The notes under the pieces: model-generated
The model's database searches: none
The model's input: the letters and a program-made list of their open reading frames with translations, nothing else
Told to the model about the DNA's origin: nothing
Position numbers and translations under genes: made by a program
Part shown: positions 1 through 8,815 of the stretch, piece after piece
Numbering within the stretch: position 1 is the stretch's first letter
Layout of the letters: each line of letters opens with the position of its first letter
Origin: Mucilaginibacter sp. OK098
GTDB lineage: Bacteria > Bacteroidota > Bacteroidia > Sphingobacteriales > Sphingobacteriaceae
Direction: 5' to 3'
Length of the DNA stretch: 64,000 nucleotides
Assembly: GCF_900142915.1 (NCBI RefSeq)
Contig: NZ_FRCM01000001.1
Coordinates: 558,001-622,000, forward strand

Positions 1-3000
1 AAAGTAAACCCTTAGCCTGTTTATGCCAATTTTTTTGGTTACCTGGGCCGGAATGGTATACCCAAACACCAGGTTCTTAAGCCTTAAATACGATGCATCC
101 TGCAGGAAGAAAGTAGATGGACGGCCGATCTTATCCGGCGCACTCTGCCCAAAATAAATGCGCGGCATTGTGGTTGACGGGTGTTCAGGCGTCCAGGCAT
201 TTAACCAATCTGTAGTTGGTGAAGACCCTTGAACAAACGGAATAGTTCCCCAGCCGGATACGTATGATTTAACTCCGTAAACCCCCTGGAACATAGTCGA
301 AAGATCGAAGCCCTTAAAACTTGCCCCAAGATTAAATGAATAGTTCAATTTAGGATATACACCACCAATAATGGTACGGTCATTCTGGTCAATTTTACCA
401 TCGCCGTTAACGTCTTTATATTTCAGGTCGCCGGGCAGGGTAGAGTCAGAGAACTGCTTGGGTGAACTGGCCACCTCAGCTGCTGATTGGAATATCCCGA
501 TCACCTGCAGCATATAAAAGGAGTTCCAGGGCTGCCCGTTTTGATTAATGGTATAACCACCAATTTCCTGCTGGCCAAATTTTACCAGCTTGTTGTGGTT
601 ATGGTCAACGTTAACACCAAAGTTATAGGCAAGGCCCCCTAAAGCACCATCACGCACAACATTGTAGTACGTTAAACCAAGCTCAATACCGCGGTTGTTC
701 ACCACACCATCATTAATAGTAGGAGCGTATAAGCCCACCACAGCGGTAACCTGTGCCTGCCTTAAAATATCAGATGTGGTTTTATTATACCAATCGGCTG
801 TTAAATTAAAGTTTTTGAAAATGGCGACATCTAAACCAATATCGGTCATTGTGGTTGTTTCCCATTTAATAACCGGGTTGTTCAGGTTTTGCTGCGCTAC
901 ACCTGTTGTAAGGGTTGAGTTATCAAAAGAGTAATTTCCGGTAAGGTTCAGCAATGCCTGAAAAGGATAGTTACCGATATTTTGGTTACCTAACTGCCCC
1001 CATGATCCCCTGAGCTTAAAATTATCCAGCCAGGTTAAATTCATGGCTTTTACAAAAGGCTCCTCGGTGGCCCGCCAACCTCCTGAAAACGATGGAAATA
1101 CTCCCCACTTGTTCTTACCCGCAAATTTTGAACTTCCGTCATCACGGATGTTAGCTTCCAACAGGTAACGACCTTTGTAATCATAATTCAAACGGCCGAA
1201 GTATGACATCAAAGCCCATTGATTAGATGTACCGTAAGCATTTTGTATGTCTGAACCACCTGCGTTCAGTTCCTGTAAATCCAAATCAGGAAAGTTCTTG
1301 CGATAGCCCTGTAAGTATGAATATTTACTTTGCTCAATGCTATAGCCAAATTGCGCCTTAATATTATGCCCGTGAAAATCATGCGCATAATTTAAGTAGC
1401 TATATAAATTGGTATATACCGTTTGTTCGTCCTGGTCTGTTAAACCTTTGCCCAGGTCCAACGAGGTTTGCAGTTGATTGGTCTTGAAATTGTATTCATC
1501 AAGGGTTGCTTTAAAATCCTTGTATTTATCCATGTTAAAGTTCACCGCACCTTTGGTGTACCAGGAAAGATCCTTACTGAATTGAACTTCAACCCAGCCT
1601 TGTGCATTTACGGCGTAATCATTAGTTACCCGGGTAAAGTTTTGATCCAGTACAGCTATCGGGTTCTTATTATTATACTCAAAGTCATAGGCTTTGTAGG
1701 TGTAATGTCCGCTGCCATCAGTCAGGTACGGGCCATAAGTAGGTGCTTGTGACATGGCCGAAAGAAAGAGGTCCATGGAAGAACCGTCCCATTGGCTGGG
1801 TGATGAAGGATTACCTGCGACAGCATCCCTTGTGCCTGATTTTAACAGCACATTGGTTCCGAATTTAATATGATTGTTAACCTTTGAAGTTAAATTGATC
1901 CGGGCATTGTATCGTTTATAATCAAAGCCTCTTTCAATACCATTTTGATTAATATAACCCAATGATACATTATAAGTAGTTTTGTCAGTACCGCCACTAA
2001 ATGTCAGGTTATGATTTTGTGTGGGAGCCGTTCTGAATATCAGGCTTAGCCAATCGGTATTAGGATAGTGAAGTTTGTCTGTACTGTTACGGTAAAGATC
2101 GATCTGATCCTGTGGATAAAGCGAGCCAGGATCTGTTGTACCACTGTTAATGCGCGCCTGGTTAAACATTTCCATATACTGGGCCGAGTTGGTTACCAGT
2201 TTAAACATTTTAGTAGCACTGGAAAAACCCACGTTGCCATCATAAGTAACCGACATTTGCCCGGCTTTACCTTGTTTGGTGGTAACCAGCACAACGCCAT
2301 TGGCCGCTCTTGAGCCATATATAGATGCAGAAGCTGCATCTTTCAACACAGATACGTTGTCTATATCTGTTGGGTTAATATCGTTAAAGCTGCCGGGGAC
2401 GCCATCGATCAATACTAATGGATCTGAACCCGCACCGCTAAATGTACTGTTACCGCGGATCCGGATAGATACACTTTCATTACCTGGTTCACCAGAGCCG
2501 GTGTTTACCTGTACGCCAGGTGCCAGACCTTCCAGCATGGAGGCAGGATTCACAACCGGGCGTTTATTCAATGTTTCGCCGGTAACAGATGAAACTGCAC
2601 CCGTCAAATTAACTTTCTTTTGGGTGCCATAACCCACAACAACCACTTCATTAAGTCTTGAGTCTATCGGATTTAAAGTAATCACGATATTGGTTTGCCC
2701 ATTTATTGCTATTTCCTTTTGTTGAAAGCCAAGGAAGGAAGCTACCAGGACAGCGTTTTCACCTGTAACCTTGATGGTAAAGGAGCCGTCTTCTTTGCTT
2801 GTAGTGCCATTTGCCGTTCCTTTTTCTGTAATGGTAGCCCCAGGTAAAGGAAGGCCTTTGTCATCAATTATCTTTCCGTTAATAATTATTGGAGCCTGTT
2901 TTTCATCATTTGATATTTTGGGAGTTTTTTCTCTTTCTTTTACAATAATTATTTTGTTGTAAATAGTAAAACTCAACGGCAGCTTTTCAAAACAGGCCTT

Positions 3001-3222
3001 AAGTGCATCTTCAATTGAAGCGTTTTCTATGTGTATACTTATCTTATCAGCTTTATTTATTTGGCTTTCAGTAAATACAAATGTGTAATTGGTTTGCTTC
3101 CTGATTTTTTTAAATATAACCTTAAGAGAAGTATTGTTTTCATTTAAATTGACTTTTTGAGCAAGCACATTCGCAAAACTGCTCAGTGTTAAACTTAAAA
3201 GTATGATTAAAGTTAGCTTCAT
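1..3222 (-). CDS. SusC/RagA-family TonB-linked outer membrane receptor (3' end cut by window)
   Basis: This is an outer membrane TonB-dependent transporter that would import an oligosaccharide or similar ligand, normally with a SusD lipoprotein, which would lie beyond position 1. The frame stays open for 1074 codons to the window edge, so only the last barrel strands are missing. Seen in order: a signal peptide (residues 1-22), an STN domain (about 30-95), a carboxypeptidase-regulatory-like domain (about 112-190), the SusC hallmark GYGTQKKVNLTGAVSSV near 195-215, then plug and barrel. STN domains signal to FecR-type anti-sigma factors, and both partner genes lie just upstream. An in-frame ATG at 3291 would add 23 residues; I chose 3222 because the signal peptide starts there. 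The ligand is unknown. Confidence 0.95.
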   Translation of the reverse strand, partial: MKLTLIILLSLTLSSFANVLAQKVNLNENNTSLKVIFKKIRKQTNYTFVFTESQINKADKISIHIENASIEDALKACFEKLPLSFTIYNKIIIVKEREKTPKISNDEKQAPIIINGKIIDDKGLPLPGATITEKGTANGTTSKEDGSFTIKVTGENAVLVASFLGFQQKEIAINGQTNIVITLNPIDSRLNEVVVVGYGTQKKVNLTGAVSSVTGETLNKRPVVNPASMLEGLAPGVQVNTGSGEPGNESVSIRIRGNSTFSGAGSDPLVLIDGVPGSFNDINPTDIDNVSVLKDAASASIYGSRAANGVVLVTTKQGKAGQMSVTYDGNVGFSSATKMFKLVTNSAQYMEMFNQARINSGTTDPGSLYPQDQIDLYRNSTDKLHYPNTDWLSLIFRTAPTQNHNLTFSGGTDKTTYNVSLGYINQNGIERGFDYKRYNARINLTSKVNNHIKFGTNVLLKSGTRDAVAGNPSSPSQWDGSSMDLFLSAMSQAPTYGPYLTDGSGHYTYKAYDFEYNNKNPIAVLDQNFTRVTNDYAVNAQGWVEVQFSKDLSWYTKGAVNFNMDKYKDFKATLDEYNFKTNQLQTSLDLGKGLTDQDEQTVYTNLYSYLNYAHDFHGHNIKAQFGYSIEQSKYSYLQGYRKNFPDLDLQELNAGGSDIQNAYGTSNQWALMSYFGRLNYDYKGRYLLEANIRDDGSSKFAGKNKWGVFPSFSGGWRATEEPFVKAMNLTWLDNFKLRGSWGQLGNQNIGNYPFQALLNLTGNYSFDNSTLTTGVAQQNLNNPVIKWETTTMTDIGLDVAIFKNFNLTADWYNKTTSDILRQAQVTAVVGLYAPTINDGVVNNRGIELGLTYYNVVRDGALGGLAYNFGVNVDHNHNKLVKFGQQEIGGYTINQNGQPWNSFYMLQVIGIFQSAAEVASSPKQFSDSTLPGDLKYKDVNGDGKIDQNDRTIIGGVYPKLNYSFNLGASFKGFDLSTMFQGVYGVKSYVSGWGTIPFVQGSSPTTDWLNAWTPEHPSTTMPRIYFGQSAPDKIGRPSTFFLQDASYLRLKNLVFGYTIPAQVTKKIGINRLRVYF

Positions 3223-3412
3223 TATCAGAAGTTTTTTGAGAAGGTTACCCCGGCTAAAGAGCAGGAGGTTACATTTCGAAATTAATTCCATAAATTTGTT
3301 TTGTTTGGGTTTAAGAATAAAGAGTGCGCAACACGTCAATATTGTATAGCCTGAACAGCAACCGGGGGTGGTACCAACACTTCCGGTTTAATTTTTCAGA
3401 CTAATTAATATT

Positions 3413-3438
3413 GAAAAAGGGGCTGATTATAAATCAGC
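3413..3438 (-). terminator. Hairpin with T-run between fecR and susC
   Basis: The arms GCTGATT and AATCAGC (3422-3438) have a 3-nt loop. On the minus strand they are followed by CCC and five T. The hairpin lies after the FecR gene and before the receptor gene, so it could end or attenuate the regulatory transcript before susC. Confidence 0.5.
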
Positions 3439-3512
3439 AAATGTGGGTTTATATATCTATTATCATCTAATGGGGTTTTAAGTTTATAAATTGTTAATTG
3501 GTTAGCTTTTAT

Positions 3513-4688
3513 TTAAGGGTTTATAATAATTTTCCTGCCCTGAATATCAAAATTTACTTTTCCGGTTAATTCCAGCGCCTTTAACACCTCAGATAGCTTA
3601 GATGTGGTTGGGATTTCTGCAAAAAAACGATCGTTAACTTTTTTATTGTAGACCACATCAACATCATACCATCTGGATAATTGACGCATAACAACTTCTA
3701 TATCAGTGTTTTCAAAATTAAACATGTTGTTTTTCCATGCGATGGCATTATCAACATCTACGCCTGAGATAACTTTAACCTGTCCACTCTTATTTAATTG
3801 TGACTGCTCGCCGGGTTTAAGCATACAACTTGCCAAACCATTACTAAACTGGACAGAACCTTCTAATAAAGTTGTTTTAATAGCTGCCTCGTCTGTGTAA
3901 GCCATCACATTAAAATGAGTACCAAAAACCCTTACTTCTGAATTATTAACTTTTACAACAAATGGTAAAGTTTTATTTTTTGCTACCTCAAAATAAGCTT
4001 CACCAGTAATTTCTACTATTCGTTCCTTACCAGTGAAAGCTGTTGGAAAACGGATTGATGACGCTGCATTTAACCAAACCTGGCTACCATCAGGCAAGAC
4101 AACCTGGTAATGTCCGCCCCGCGGCGTTGATACAGTGTTATAAACATTACCAATTAAATCATTCTTGTCAGCATTGTAGGCTAGCTTTCCGTTTGTTTTG
4201 ATCACCCTTGTATTACCCTGACTGGATAGTGTACCATTTTTTGCATCATCCAGCAAGATCCTGGCGCCATTTGCTAATGTAAGTGTCGCTTTTTGCCCCC
4301 CTGCGTTTACATCATTTGTAAATGTTTTAGGTTTATGATGATTTGCGGCAAGGTTATTTGAGTTTTTCCTGGTTAAATAAAGGATTCCTACAGAGATTAC
4401 ACCTATAAAACACGCTGCTACTGCAACACGCTTCATCCATAATTGGAAAATATTCGATGGCGTTTCCGGCAAGCGTATTTTTTGATGGATTTCGGCCAGG
4501 ATCTTAACACTCCTTTCCGAAGTTATTGAAGGTGATTGATTTAAATTATTTGTAAATTGATTTTCAAGTATCTCTAATAATACATCCTGATCTGTGTTTT
4601 CGATATAATTTAAAAGCCAGCTTTTTTCCGGGAAAGACAACTCTTTCTTATCAAGCAATTGCAAAAGATATTTTTTGTCGTCCTGCAT
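3513..4688 (-). CDS. FecR-family anti-sigma factor
   Basis: This is an inner-membrane anti-sigma factor that relays receptor occupancy to the ECF sigma factor. The 391 residues show a cytoplasmic N-terminal region, one membrane segment (about 86-106), a FecR domain (about 187-282, with the STPRG start and LPDGSQVWLNAAS core typical of Bacteroidota members) and a C-terminal DUF4974 domain (about 324-390). The domain order and length are those of the family. It lies between the ECF sigma gene upstream (gap about 180 nt) and the STN-bearing receptor downstream. In E. coli Fec signalling the receptor STN domain contacts the periplasmic part of FecR; the same is inferred here. Confidence 0.96.
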   Translation of the reverse strand: MQDDKKYLLQLLDKKELSFPEKSWLLNYIENTDQDVLLEILENQFTNNLNQSPSITSERSVKILAEIHQKIRLPETPSNIFQLWMKRVAVAACFIGVISVGILYLTRKNSNNLAANHHKPKTFTNDVNAGGQKATLTLANGARILLDDAKNGTLSSQGNTRVIKTNGKLAYNADKNDLIGNVYNTVSTPRGGHYQVVLPDGSQVWLNAASSIRFPTAFTGKERIVEITGEAYFEVAKNKTLPFVVKVNNSEVRVFGTHFNVMAYTDEAAIKTTLLEGSVQFSNGLASCMLKPGEQSQLNKSGQVKVISGVDVDNAIAWKNNMFNFENTDIEVVMRQLSRWYDVDVVYNKKVNDRFFAEIPTTSKLSEVLKALELTGKVNFDIQGRKIIINP

Positions 4689-4864
4689 AAAACTGTTTTA
4701 GGTTGATTTTTTAAAATGCTGCAGAATACATGAATACATTATCCAGGCAATTCAAAAAACTTAATAAAAGGTAATTTATAATGGTTTATTATGTACTAAT
4801 ACTCCGCAAAGAAGAAAAAGGGGGGGGACATTGGAGGTTTTTTTTAAAATAATAGTAAAATAAA

Positions 4865-5461
4865 TTACAGCATTATTTTTAAAGCCACTATTATATAAAT
4901 AAATACGACATTATTAACAGGATGCTGTTCAACATATTCTTTAACAGCTTTAACGGCAACAGATAAATATTCTTTAACCGTGTGTTTGGAAATATTCAAC
5001 TCCCGGGCGGTTTCCTCATAGGATTTGCCCTGGATCTTGCATAAATCAAATACCTTTCTTTTTTGTGGGGATAGCTTAACAAAAGCTTCTTCAAGTATTT
5101 TTATCTTTGCCTCTCTAAAATATACATCTTTCTCATCAGCTAACATCATGTCGTTTTCAATCTGTTTAAAAGCTAAAGATTGCTTTAGATTTTTTTTTAA
5201 CTGGGTTATTGATTTGTTATAACTCACCTGGAAAAGCCAGTTTGCTATTGGTTTTTGAGGATCAATAGAAAAACGTTTTTCCCAAAGGGTTATAAATAGA
5301 TCCTGTAATATATTTTCTGATTCATCAGCATCTTTTAGAAGCCGAAGAATATTATTGTAAATCTGAGCATGATATTTTTTATAAAGCTGATCGAATGCTT
5401 TTATATTGTCCATTTGCAATAATGCGACAAGCTCGGATTCACTATAATCTTCAATTCTCAT
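4865..5461 (-). CDS. ECF RNA polymerase sigma factor (Bacteroidota sigma-70 family expansion)
   Basis: This 198-residue ECF sigma factor directs RNA polymerase to the promoter of its partner receptor system. Region 2 covers about residues 20-85 (YKKYHAQIYNNILRLLKDAD, then DLFITLWEKR) and region 4 about 118-170 (LSPQKRKVFDLCKIQGKSYE, then a helix-turn-helix with ELNISKHTVKEYL). The last 15 residues are hydrophobic (FIYIIVALKIML), a feature I associate with these Bacteroidota sigma factors, perhaps a membrane contact. It is the first gene of the sigma-FecR-SusC triad, all on the minus strand. Confidence 0.96.
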   Translation of the reverse strand: MRIEDYSESELVALLQMDNIKAFDQLYKKYHAQIYNNILRLLKDADESENILQDLFITLWEKRFSIDPQKPIANWLFQVSYNKSITQLKKNLKQSLAFKQIENDMMLADEKDVYFREAKIKILEEAFVKLSPQKRKVFDLCKIQGKSYEETARELNISKHTVKEYLSVAVKAVKEYVEQHPVNNVVFIYIIVALKIML

Positions 5462-5975
5462 TTAATCTGTAAGTACCGCCGAAATTGGGTCTATTTAGCC
5501 GGGTGGCTTAAATTAGCGTTTGTAAACATAAATAAAAATTTGAGATGCAAAGCTGAATAATTGAATGATTAGCTTAATATTTTTATTGCAGAGCAATCTA
5601 ATTCCCATTAGGTGAGTTCGATATAAGCAAACGGTCACCTCACCCCAAACCCTTCTCCAACCGCGTGCAACCGTAGTTTTAGATGAGGCGAAGCGTTCCA
5701 TTTTTCTACACGGAACACCCGGAACGCTGTGAAACATGCTGATTATCAGTGTGTTTTATTTTGTTGTAGCAGTTAAATAAATGCAAATAGCTGATAATCA
5801 AGCATTATACTACCCACCTTTATATCGAATACGTTAGCTTAATTTAAAAGGGACAGTGCTTTAGCCCCAATGCCAGGCAACCGGTAGTTTCTTGAGCCTT
5901 TTAGGCACAGAGAAAGTATTTTTCGCTTGTGAGTTAGGTAATACAAACCAGCTAAAAAAAATATTTTACAATTAG
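5462..5975. other. Intergenic region between divergent sigma and ABC operons
   Basis: About 510 nt without a convincing gene. It contains an imperfect inverted repeat: ATGCTGATTATCAG at 5736-5749 and its near complement at 5791-5805 with one extra base. It also contains the string GCCAGGCAACC near 5870-5882, which recalls a SAM riboswitch core but is not supported by the rest of that fold. A 74-codon minus-strand frame at 5513-5737 has no protein-like features and I treat it as chance. Confidence 0.6.
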
Positions 5976-6008
5976 TTTGTTAATGACATAAATTCTATTC
6001 TATATTTG
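5976..6008 (+). promoter_or_regulatory. Bacteroidota-type promoter of the ABC/GntR operon
   Basis: TTTG at 5976-5979 and TATATTTG at 6001-6008 match the -33 (TTTG) and -7 (TAnnTTTG) elements of the main Bacteroidota sigma factor, with 21 nt between them. Transcription would start about 10 nt later, inside the palindrome at 6009-6034. Confidence 0.75.
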
Positions 6009-6034
6009 TAGTGTACTATTATACTAATACACTA
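6009..6034. promoter_or_regulatory. Palindromic operator, probable GntR (YtrA-type) site
   Basis: A 26-bp imperfect palindrome directly after the -7 box: outer half-sites TAGTGTA and TACACTA, inner TA(T)TA matches, two mismatched base pairs in all. Its place over the transcription start suggests repression. The operon carries its own GntR regulator (7668-8072), so autorepression is the simplest reading. The assignment to that regulator is inferred. Confidence 0.7.
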
Positions 6035-6044
6035 TAGCATTAAA

Positions 6045-6881
6045 ATGATAGCAATCAAAAGTTTAAGTTTCGGTTACCGGCACAAACCGCTGCTTTTTAA
6101 AGATCTTGATCTTTCTTTACAACAGGGCCATATTTATGGCTTGCTTGGAAAAAACGGCGCTGGAAAATCAACCCTGTTAAAAAATATAGCGGGCCTTGCA
6201 TATCCTGAAAAAGGGAGCTGCCTTTTTAATGGTATTAATGTTTCCAACCGGCCTGTAACTGTTTTGGAAGATATCTACTTTTTGGCCGAGGAGTTATTTG
6301 TTCCCGCATTAACACCCGAACAATTTGTAAAAAGCACAGCAGGCTTCTATCCAAAATTCAGCAATGCTGATTTTTACCAATATTTAAAAGCATTGGATGT
6401 TGACCCCGCCTCTGTGATGGATAAACAGTCGTTTGGGCAGCAAAAAAAGGCCATGATTGCTTTCGGGCTTGCAACCAATACCAGCTTATTAATAATGGAT
6501 GAGCCAACCAACGGCCTGGATATTCCATCGAAAGTTCAATTCAGAAAATTGATAGCTTCTGTTTTAACTGAAGAACGCTGCATTGTGATCTCTACCCACC
6601 AGGTACGCGACCTTGACAGTTTGATTGATACCCTTTTAATTCTGCATGATCGTGAAATTATTGTGAACCATTCGGTAGAAGAAATTACAGAAAAAATAAC
6701 TTTCGGTGTTTTTAATGATACCAACGGATTGGAGGTATTGTATGAAGAAGATGGTATGCGGGGCAAAAATGCTATCCTTAAAAACACAACCGGGAAGTTT
6801 AGCAAAATTGACCTGGAGCTATTTTTTAATGCCATAACCAGCGGTAACAACTCGCTTATAACAACGCTTAAAGCCAGCTAA
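6045..6881 (+). CDS. ABC transporter ATP-binding protein
   Basis: This 278-residue cytoplasmic ATPase powers the exporter encoded with it. Walker A is GKNGAGKS (35-42), the signature is SFGQQ (129-133), Walker B is LLIMDEP (147-153), followed by a D-loop (NGLD) and an H-loop histidine (STHQ). The C-terminal 70 residues follow no motif I know. It is the first gene of a six-gene operon and lies 1 nt before the permease gene, so the two are probably partners. The set resembles the ytr operon of Bacillus in having a small GntR regulator and two ATPases. The substrate cannot be read from the sequence. Confidence 0.96.
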   Translation: MIAIKSLSFGYRHKPLLFKDLDLSLQQGHIYGLLGKNGAGKSTLLKNIAGLAYPEKGSCLFNGINVSNRPVTVLEDIYFLAEELFVPALTPEQFVKSTAGFYPKFSNADFYQYLKALDVDPASVMDKQSFGQQKKAMIAFGLATNTSLLIMDEPTNGLDIPSKVQFRKLIASVLTEERCIVISTHQVRDLDSLIDTLLILHDREIIVNHSVEEITEKITFGVFNDTNGLEVLYEEDGMRGKNAILKNTTGKFSKIDLELFFNAITSGNNSLITTLKAS

Positions 6882-6882
6882 T

Positions 6883-7653
6883 ATGAATAACATATTTAAT
6901 GCAAAAAGATTTAGCCTGTTGTTTATAAAACAACTTACAGAGCATTATAAAACTTACCTGATGAGCTTAACAGTATTGCTTGGCGTTATGCTTGTGGGTG
7001 GGAGTTTTTTGGTTTACTTAATATCTGCGCCAATAGACTCAAGTATGCAAACCCTGCTATTCTCAACAATTTATTTTTTAGCCGGAACAATATTTACAAG
7101 CATCATATTTGCCGATTTAAGTGATAAGAAAAAGGCAATAGGGTATCTTACTTTACCGGCATCCCATTTTGAAAAATTTATTATTGGGTGGCTGTTTTCC
7201 TATGTGATATTTTCATTGATCTATACAGGTAGTTTTTACCTAATCCTGATGCTGTTGCTAAGCCTTAAACATTGGCCTAACCAGCATATTGAGGTGTTTA
7301 ATGTTTTTGCTGAACCAATGACGTTTCTTTTCATAGTTTTTACTTTGCTGCACAGTATTGCTATGTGGGGGGCTGTGTTTTTTGAAAAGCTTCATTTTAT
7401 AAAAACGGCATTTTGCTTTTTTATAGGAATAGTAGTGCTTACACTGATCAATACATGGTTTATTGAAACTTTGATTGGAAGAGAAGTGCGCGCGGCTACT
7501 CCATTCAGCAATATCATGTTTTTTGAAAATAACAGGAACATAACAGTTGCGGGTATAAGGCAAAGCGATGTATTGGTTGTATACGTCATAGTTTTTGCAT
7601 CCATTATTTTATGGGCTGCAGCGTATTATCGTTTAAAAGAAAAACAGGTTTAA
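6883..7653 (+). CDS. ABC-2-like membrane permease subunit
   Basis: A 256-residue integral membrane protein with six hydrophobic segments (roughly 20-45, 55-80, 98-125, 140-165, 170-190 and 228-248), the pattern of ABC-2-type permeases. I recognise no sequence motif; the call rests on topology and on its place immediately after an ABC ATPase gene and before the GntR regulator. It probably forms the channel used by the first ATPase (6045-6881). Its stop is 14 nt before the chosen start of the regulator gene, which fits one transcript. Confidence 0.85.
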   Translation: MNNIFNAKRFSLLFIKQLTEHYKTYLMSLTVLLGVMLVGGSFLVYLISAPIDSSMQTLLFSTIYFLAGTIFTSIIFADLSDKKKAIGYLTLPASHFEKFIIGWLFSYVIFSLIYTGSFYLILMLLLSLKHWPNQHIEVFNVFAEPMTFLFIVFTLLHSIAMWGAVFFEKLHFIKTAFCFFIGIVVLTLINTWFIETLIGREVRAATPFSNIMFFENNRNITVAGIRQSDVLVVYVIVFASIILWAAAYYRLKEKQV

Positions 7654-7667
7654 GGGAATGGCTGATT

Positions 7668-8072
7668 ATGGAATTTAAAGATAACGAAGCCATATACCTG
7701 CAAATAGCAGCCTATGTGTGCGATAATATATTACTGGATAAGTGGCCGCCTGAGCAAAAGATCCCATCGGTTCGCGATCTGGCTATTGAGCTCGAAGTAA
7801 ATCCTAATACGGTAATGCGGTCGTATGAGTTTTTGCAGAAACAGGAAGTGGTTTACAATAAAAGGGGGCTGGGCTTATTTGTAGCGCCTGATGGTTACGA
7901 AACGGTAAAAAGGCTGCGTAAAGAGAATTTTTTACAGCAAAACCTGCCCGAACTGTTCAAAAATATGTACTTACTTGATATTTCTGCTAAAGAGATCCTG
8001 GAAAGGTATGAAAGTTTTAAATCGATTCATTATGGATCAACCCCAGATAAAAAAGATAATGAAAACAAGTAA
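7668..8072 (+). CDS. GntR-family transcriptional regulator, YtrA subfamily
   Basis: A 134-residue DNA-binding repressor with an N-terminal winged helix (about residues 8-75; motif QKIPSVRDLAIELEVNPNTV) and only a short helical tail, as in the YtrA subfamily, where effector domains are minimal. The frame is open from 7611, but the first 19 residues would lie inside the preceding permease gene and do not look like GntR; the ATG at 7668 gives the standard MEFKDNEAIYLQI start. It probably binds the palindrome at 6009-6034 and represses its own operon, as YtrA does in Bacillus. That link is inferred. Confidence 0.95.
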   Translation: MEFKDNEAIYLQIAAYVCDNILLDKWPPEQKIPSVRDLAIELEVNPNTVMRSYEFLQKQEVVYNKRGLGLFVAPDGYETVKRLRKENFLQQNLPELFKNMYLLDISAKEILERYESFKSIHYGSTPDKKDNENK

Positions 8073-8796
8073 TAAACTTACTATAGCAGCCATTTTATTG
8101 ATATTAGTATCACTGATTTATTATGACCTGATGCTGAAAGTATCGTACCAGGGCGGAACCTATAAGGATCAATTTAAAGATTTTGTGACCCTAAATTTTA
8201 AAGATTTTAAGTCAATCGATCTTGGCTCATCAACTGCTTCAAATATCATAGTGAAGCAAGGGCCTTTCAGTGTGCGAATTGAGCCTGCTGCAACTCAATT
8301 TGTTAAGGTAAGCCAGCGAGATCAAACACTTCATATCGAGACTGCATTCCCGGGAAATTATCAAAATAGCCGTGGCGATTATGTGCTCGTTATATCTTGC
8401 CCTAACCTTGTAAGATTTGATGCCGATGCCCGGTATATGGCCGGCGACCGGCAAATTATTGATACCCTGGCCAGTGAAGATTTTAAGTGGCGGCCAACCA
8501 TTATCAGTGGGTTTACTCTTGATAGCCTGTCGATTACTGAAAAGCATGCCAGTTCAATTATTCTGATAAGAAATAAGATCAAAGTAATACATGCAGTAAT
8601 TGGTTTAAGCGATGGGAGCCGGTCGAATATGATCATCCAAAAAGATAACCAGTTCAGTAATGCAAATCTGAATATACTTAACAAAAGCCAGCTTCAATTA
8701 CATGAGGCTATTATCCCCAATTTAAAATACCAAATAGCAGATAGCGCCAAACTTATAATAACCGGAGCTCTTAAGAATCAAATAATAAAAAAATAG
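8059..8796 (+). CDS. Membrane-anchored GIN/DUF2807-like protein
   Basis: A 245-residue protein with one N-terminal membrane segment (about 8-24, TIAAILLILVSLIYYD) and an extracytoplasmic part rich in beta-strand (for example SSTASNIIVKQGPFSVRIEP, then a segment ending in LVISCPNL) that resembles the putative head (GIN) domain DUF2807. The upstream ATG at 8032 is also possible and would add nine residues; either start overlaps the end of the GntR gene, which suggests coupled translation. It is a small accessory protein of the ABC operon. Its role is unknown, and the family assignment is tentative because the repeat pattern is weak. Confidence 0.75.
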   Translation: MKTSNKLTIAAILLILVSLIYYDLMLKVSYQGGTYKDQFKDFVTLNFKDFKSIDLGSSTASNIIVKQGPFSVRIEPAATQFVKVSQRDQTLHIETAFPGNYQNSRGDYVLVISCPNLVRFDADARYMAGDRQIIDTLASEDFKWRPTIISGFTLDSLSITEKHASSIILIRNKIKVIHAVIGLSDGSRSNMIIQKDNQFSNANLNILNKSQLQLHEAIIPNLKYQIADSAKLIITGALKNQIIKK

Positions 8797-8815
8797 TCCT
8801 TAAACTTTAACAGAT

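Noticed and set aside
5513..5737. 74-residue minus-strand frame between the sigma gene and the ABC operon
   Set aside because: The composition is that of chance translation of a spacer, it has no motif or promoter, and it overlaps an inverted repeat.
5840..5930. Possible SAM-I-like riboswitch (AGGGAC ... GCCAGGCAACC)
   Set aside because: The GGCAACC string and a preceding GGGA recall the SAM-I core, but I could not find the P1 closing helix, the GGTGCTAATTCC segment or a methionine-related gene downstream. A covariance-model search (Rfam RF00162) would decide.
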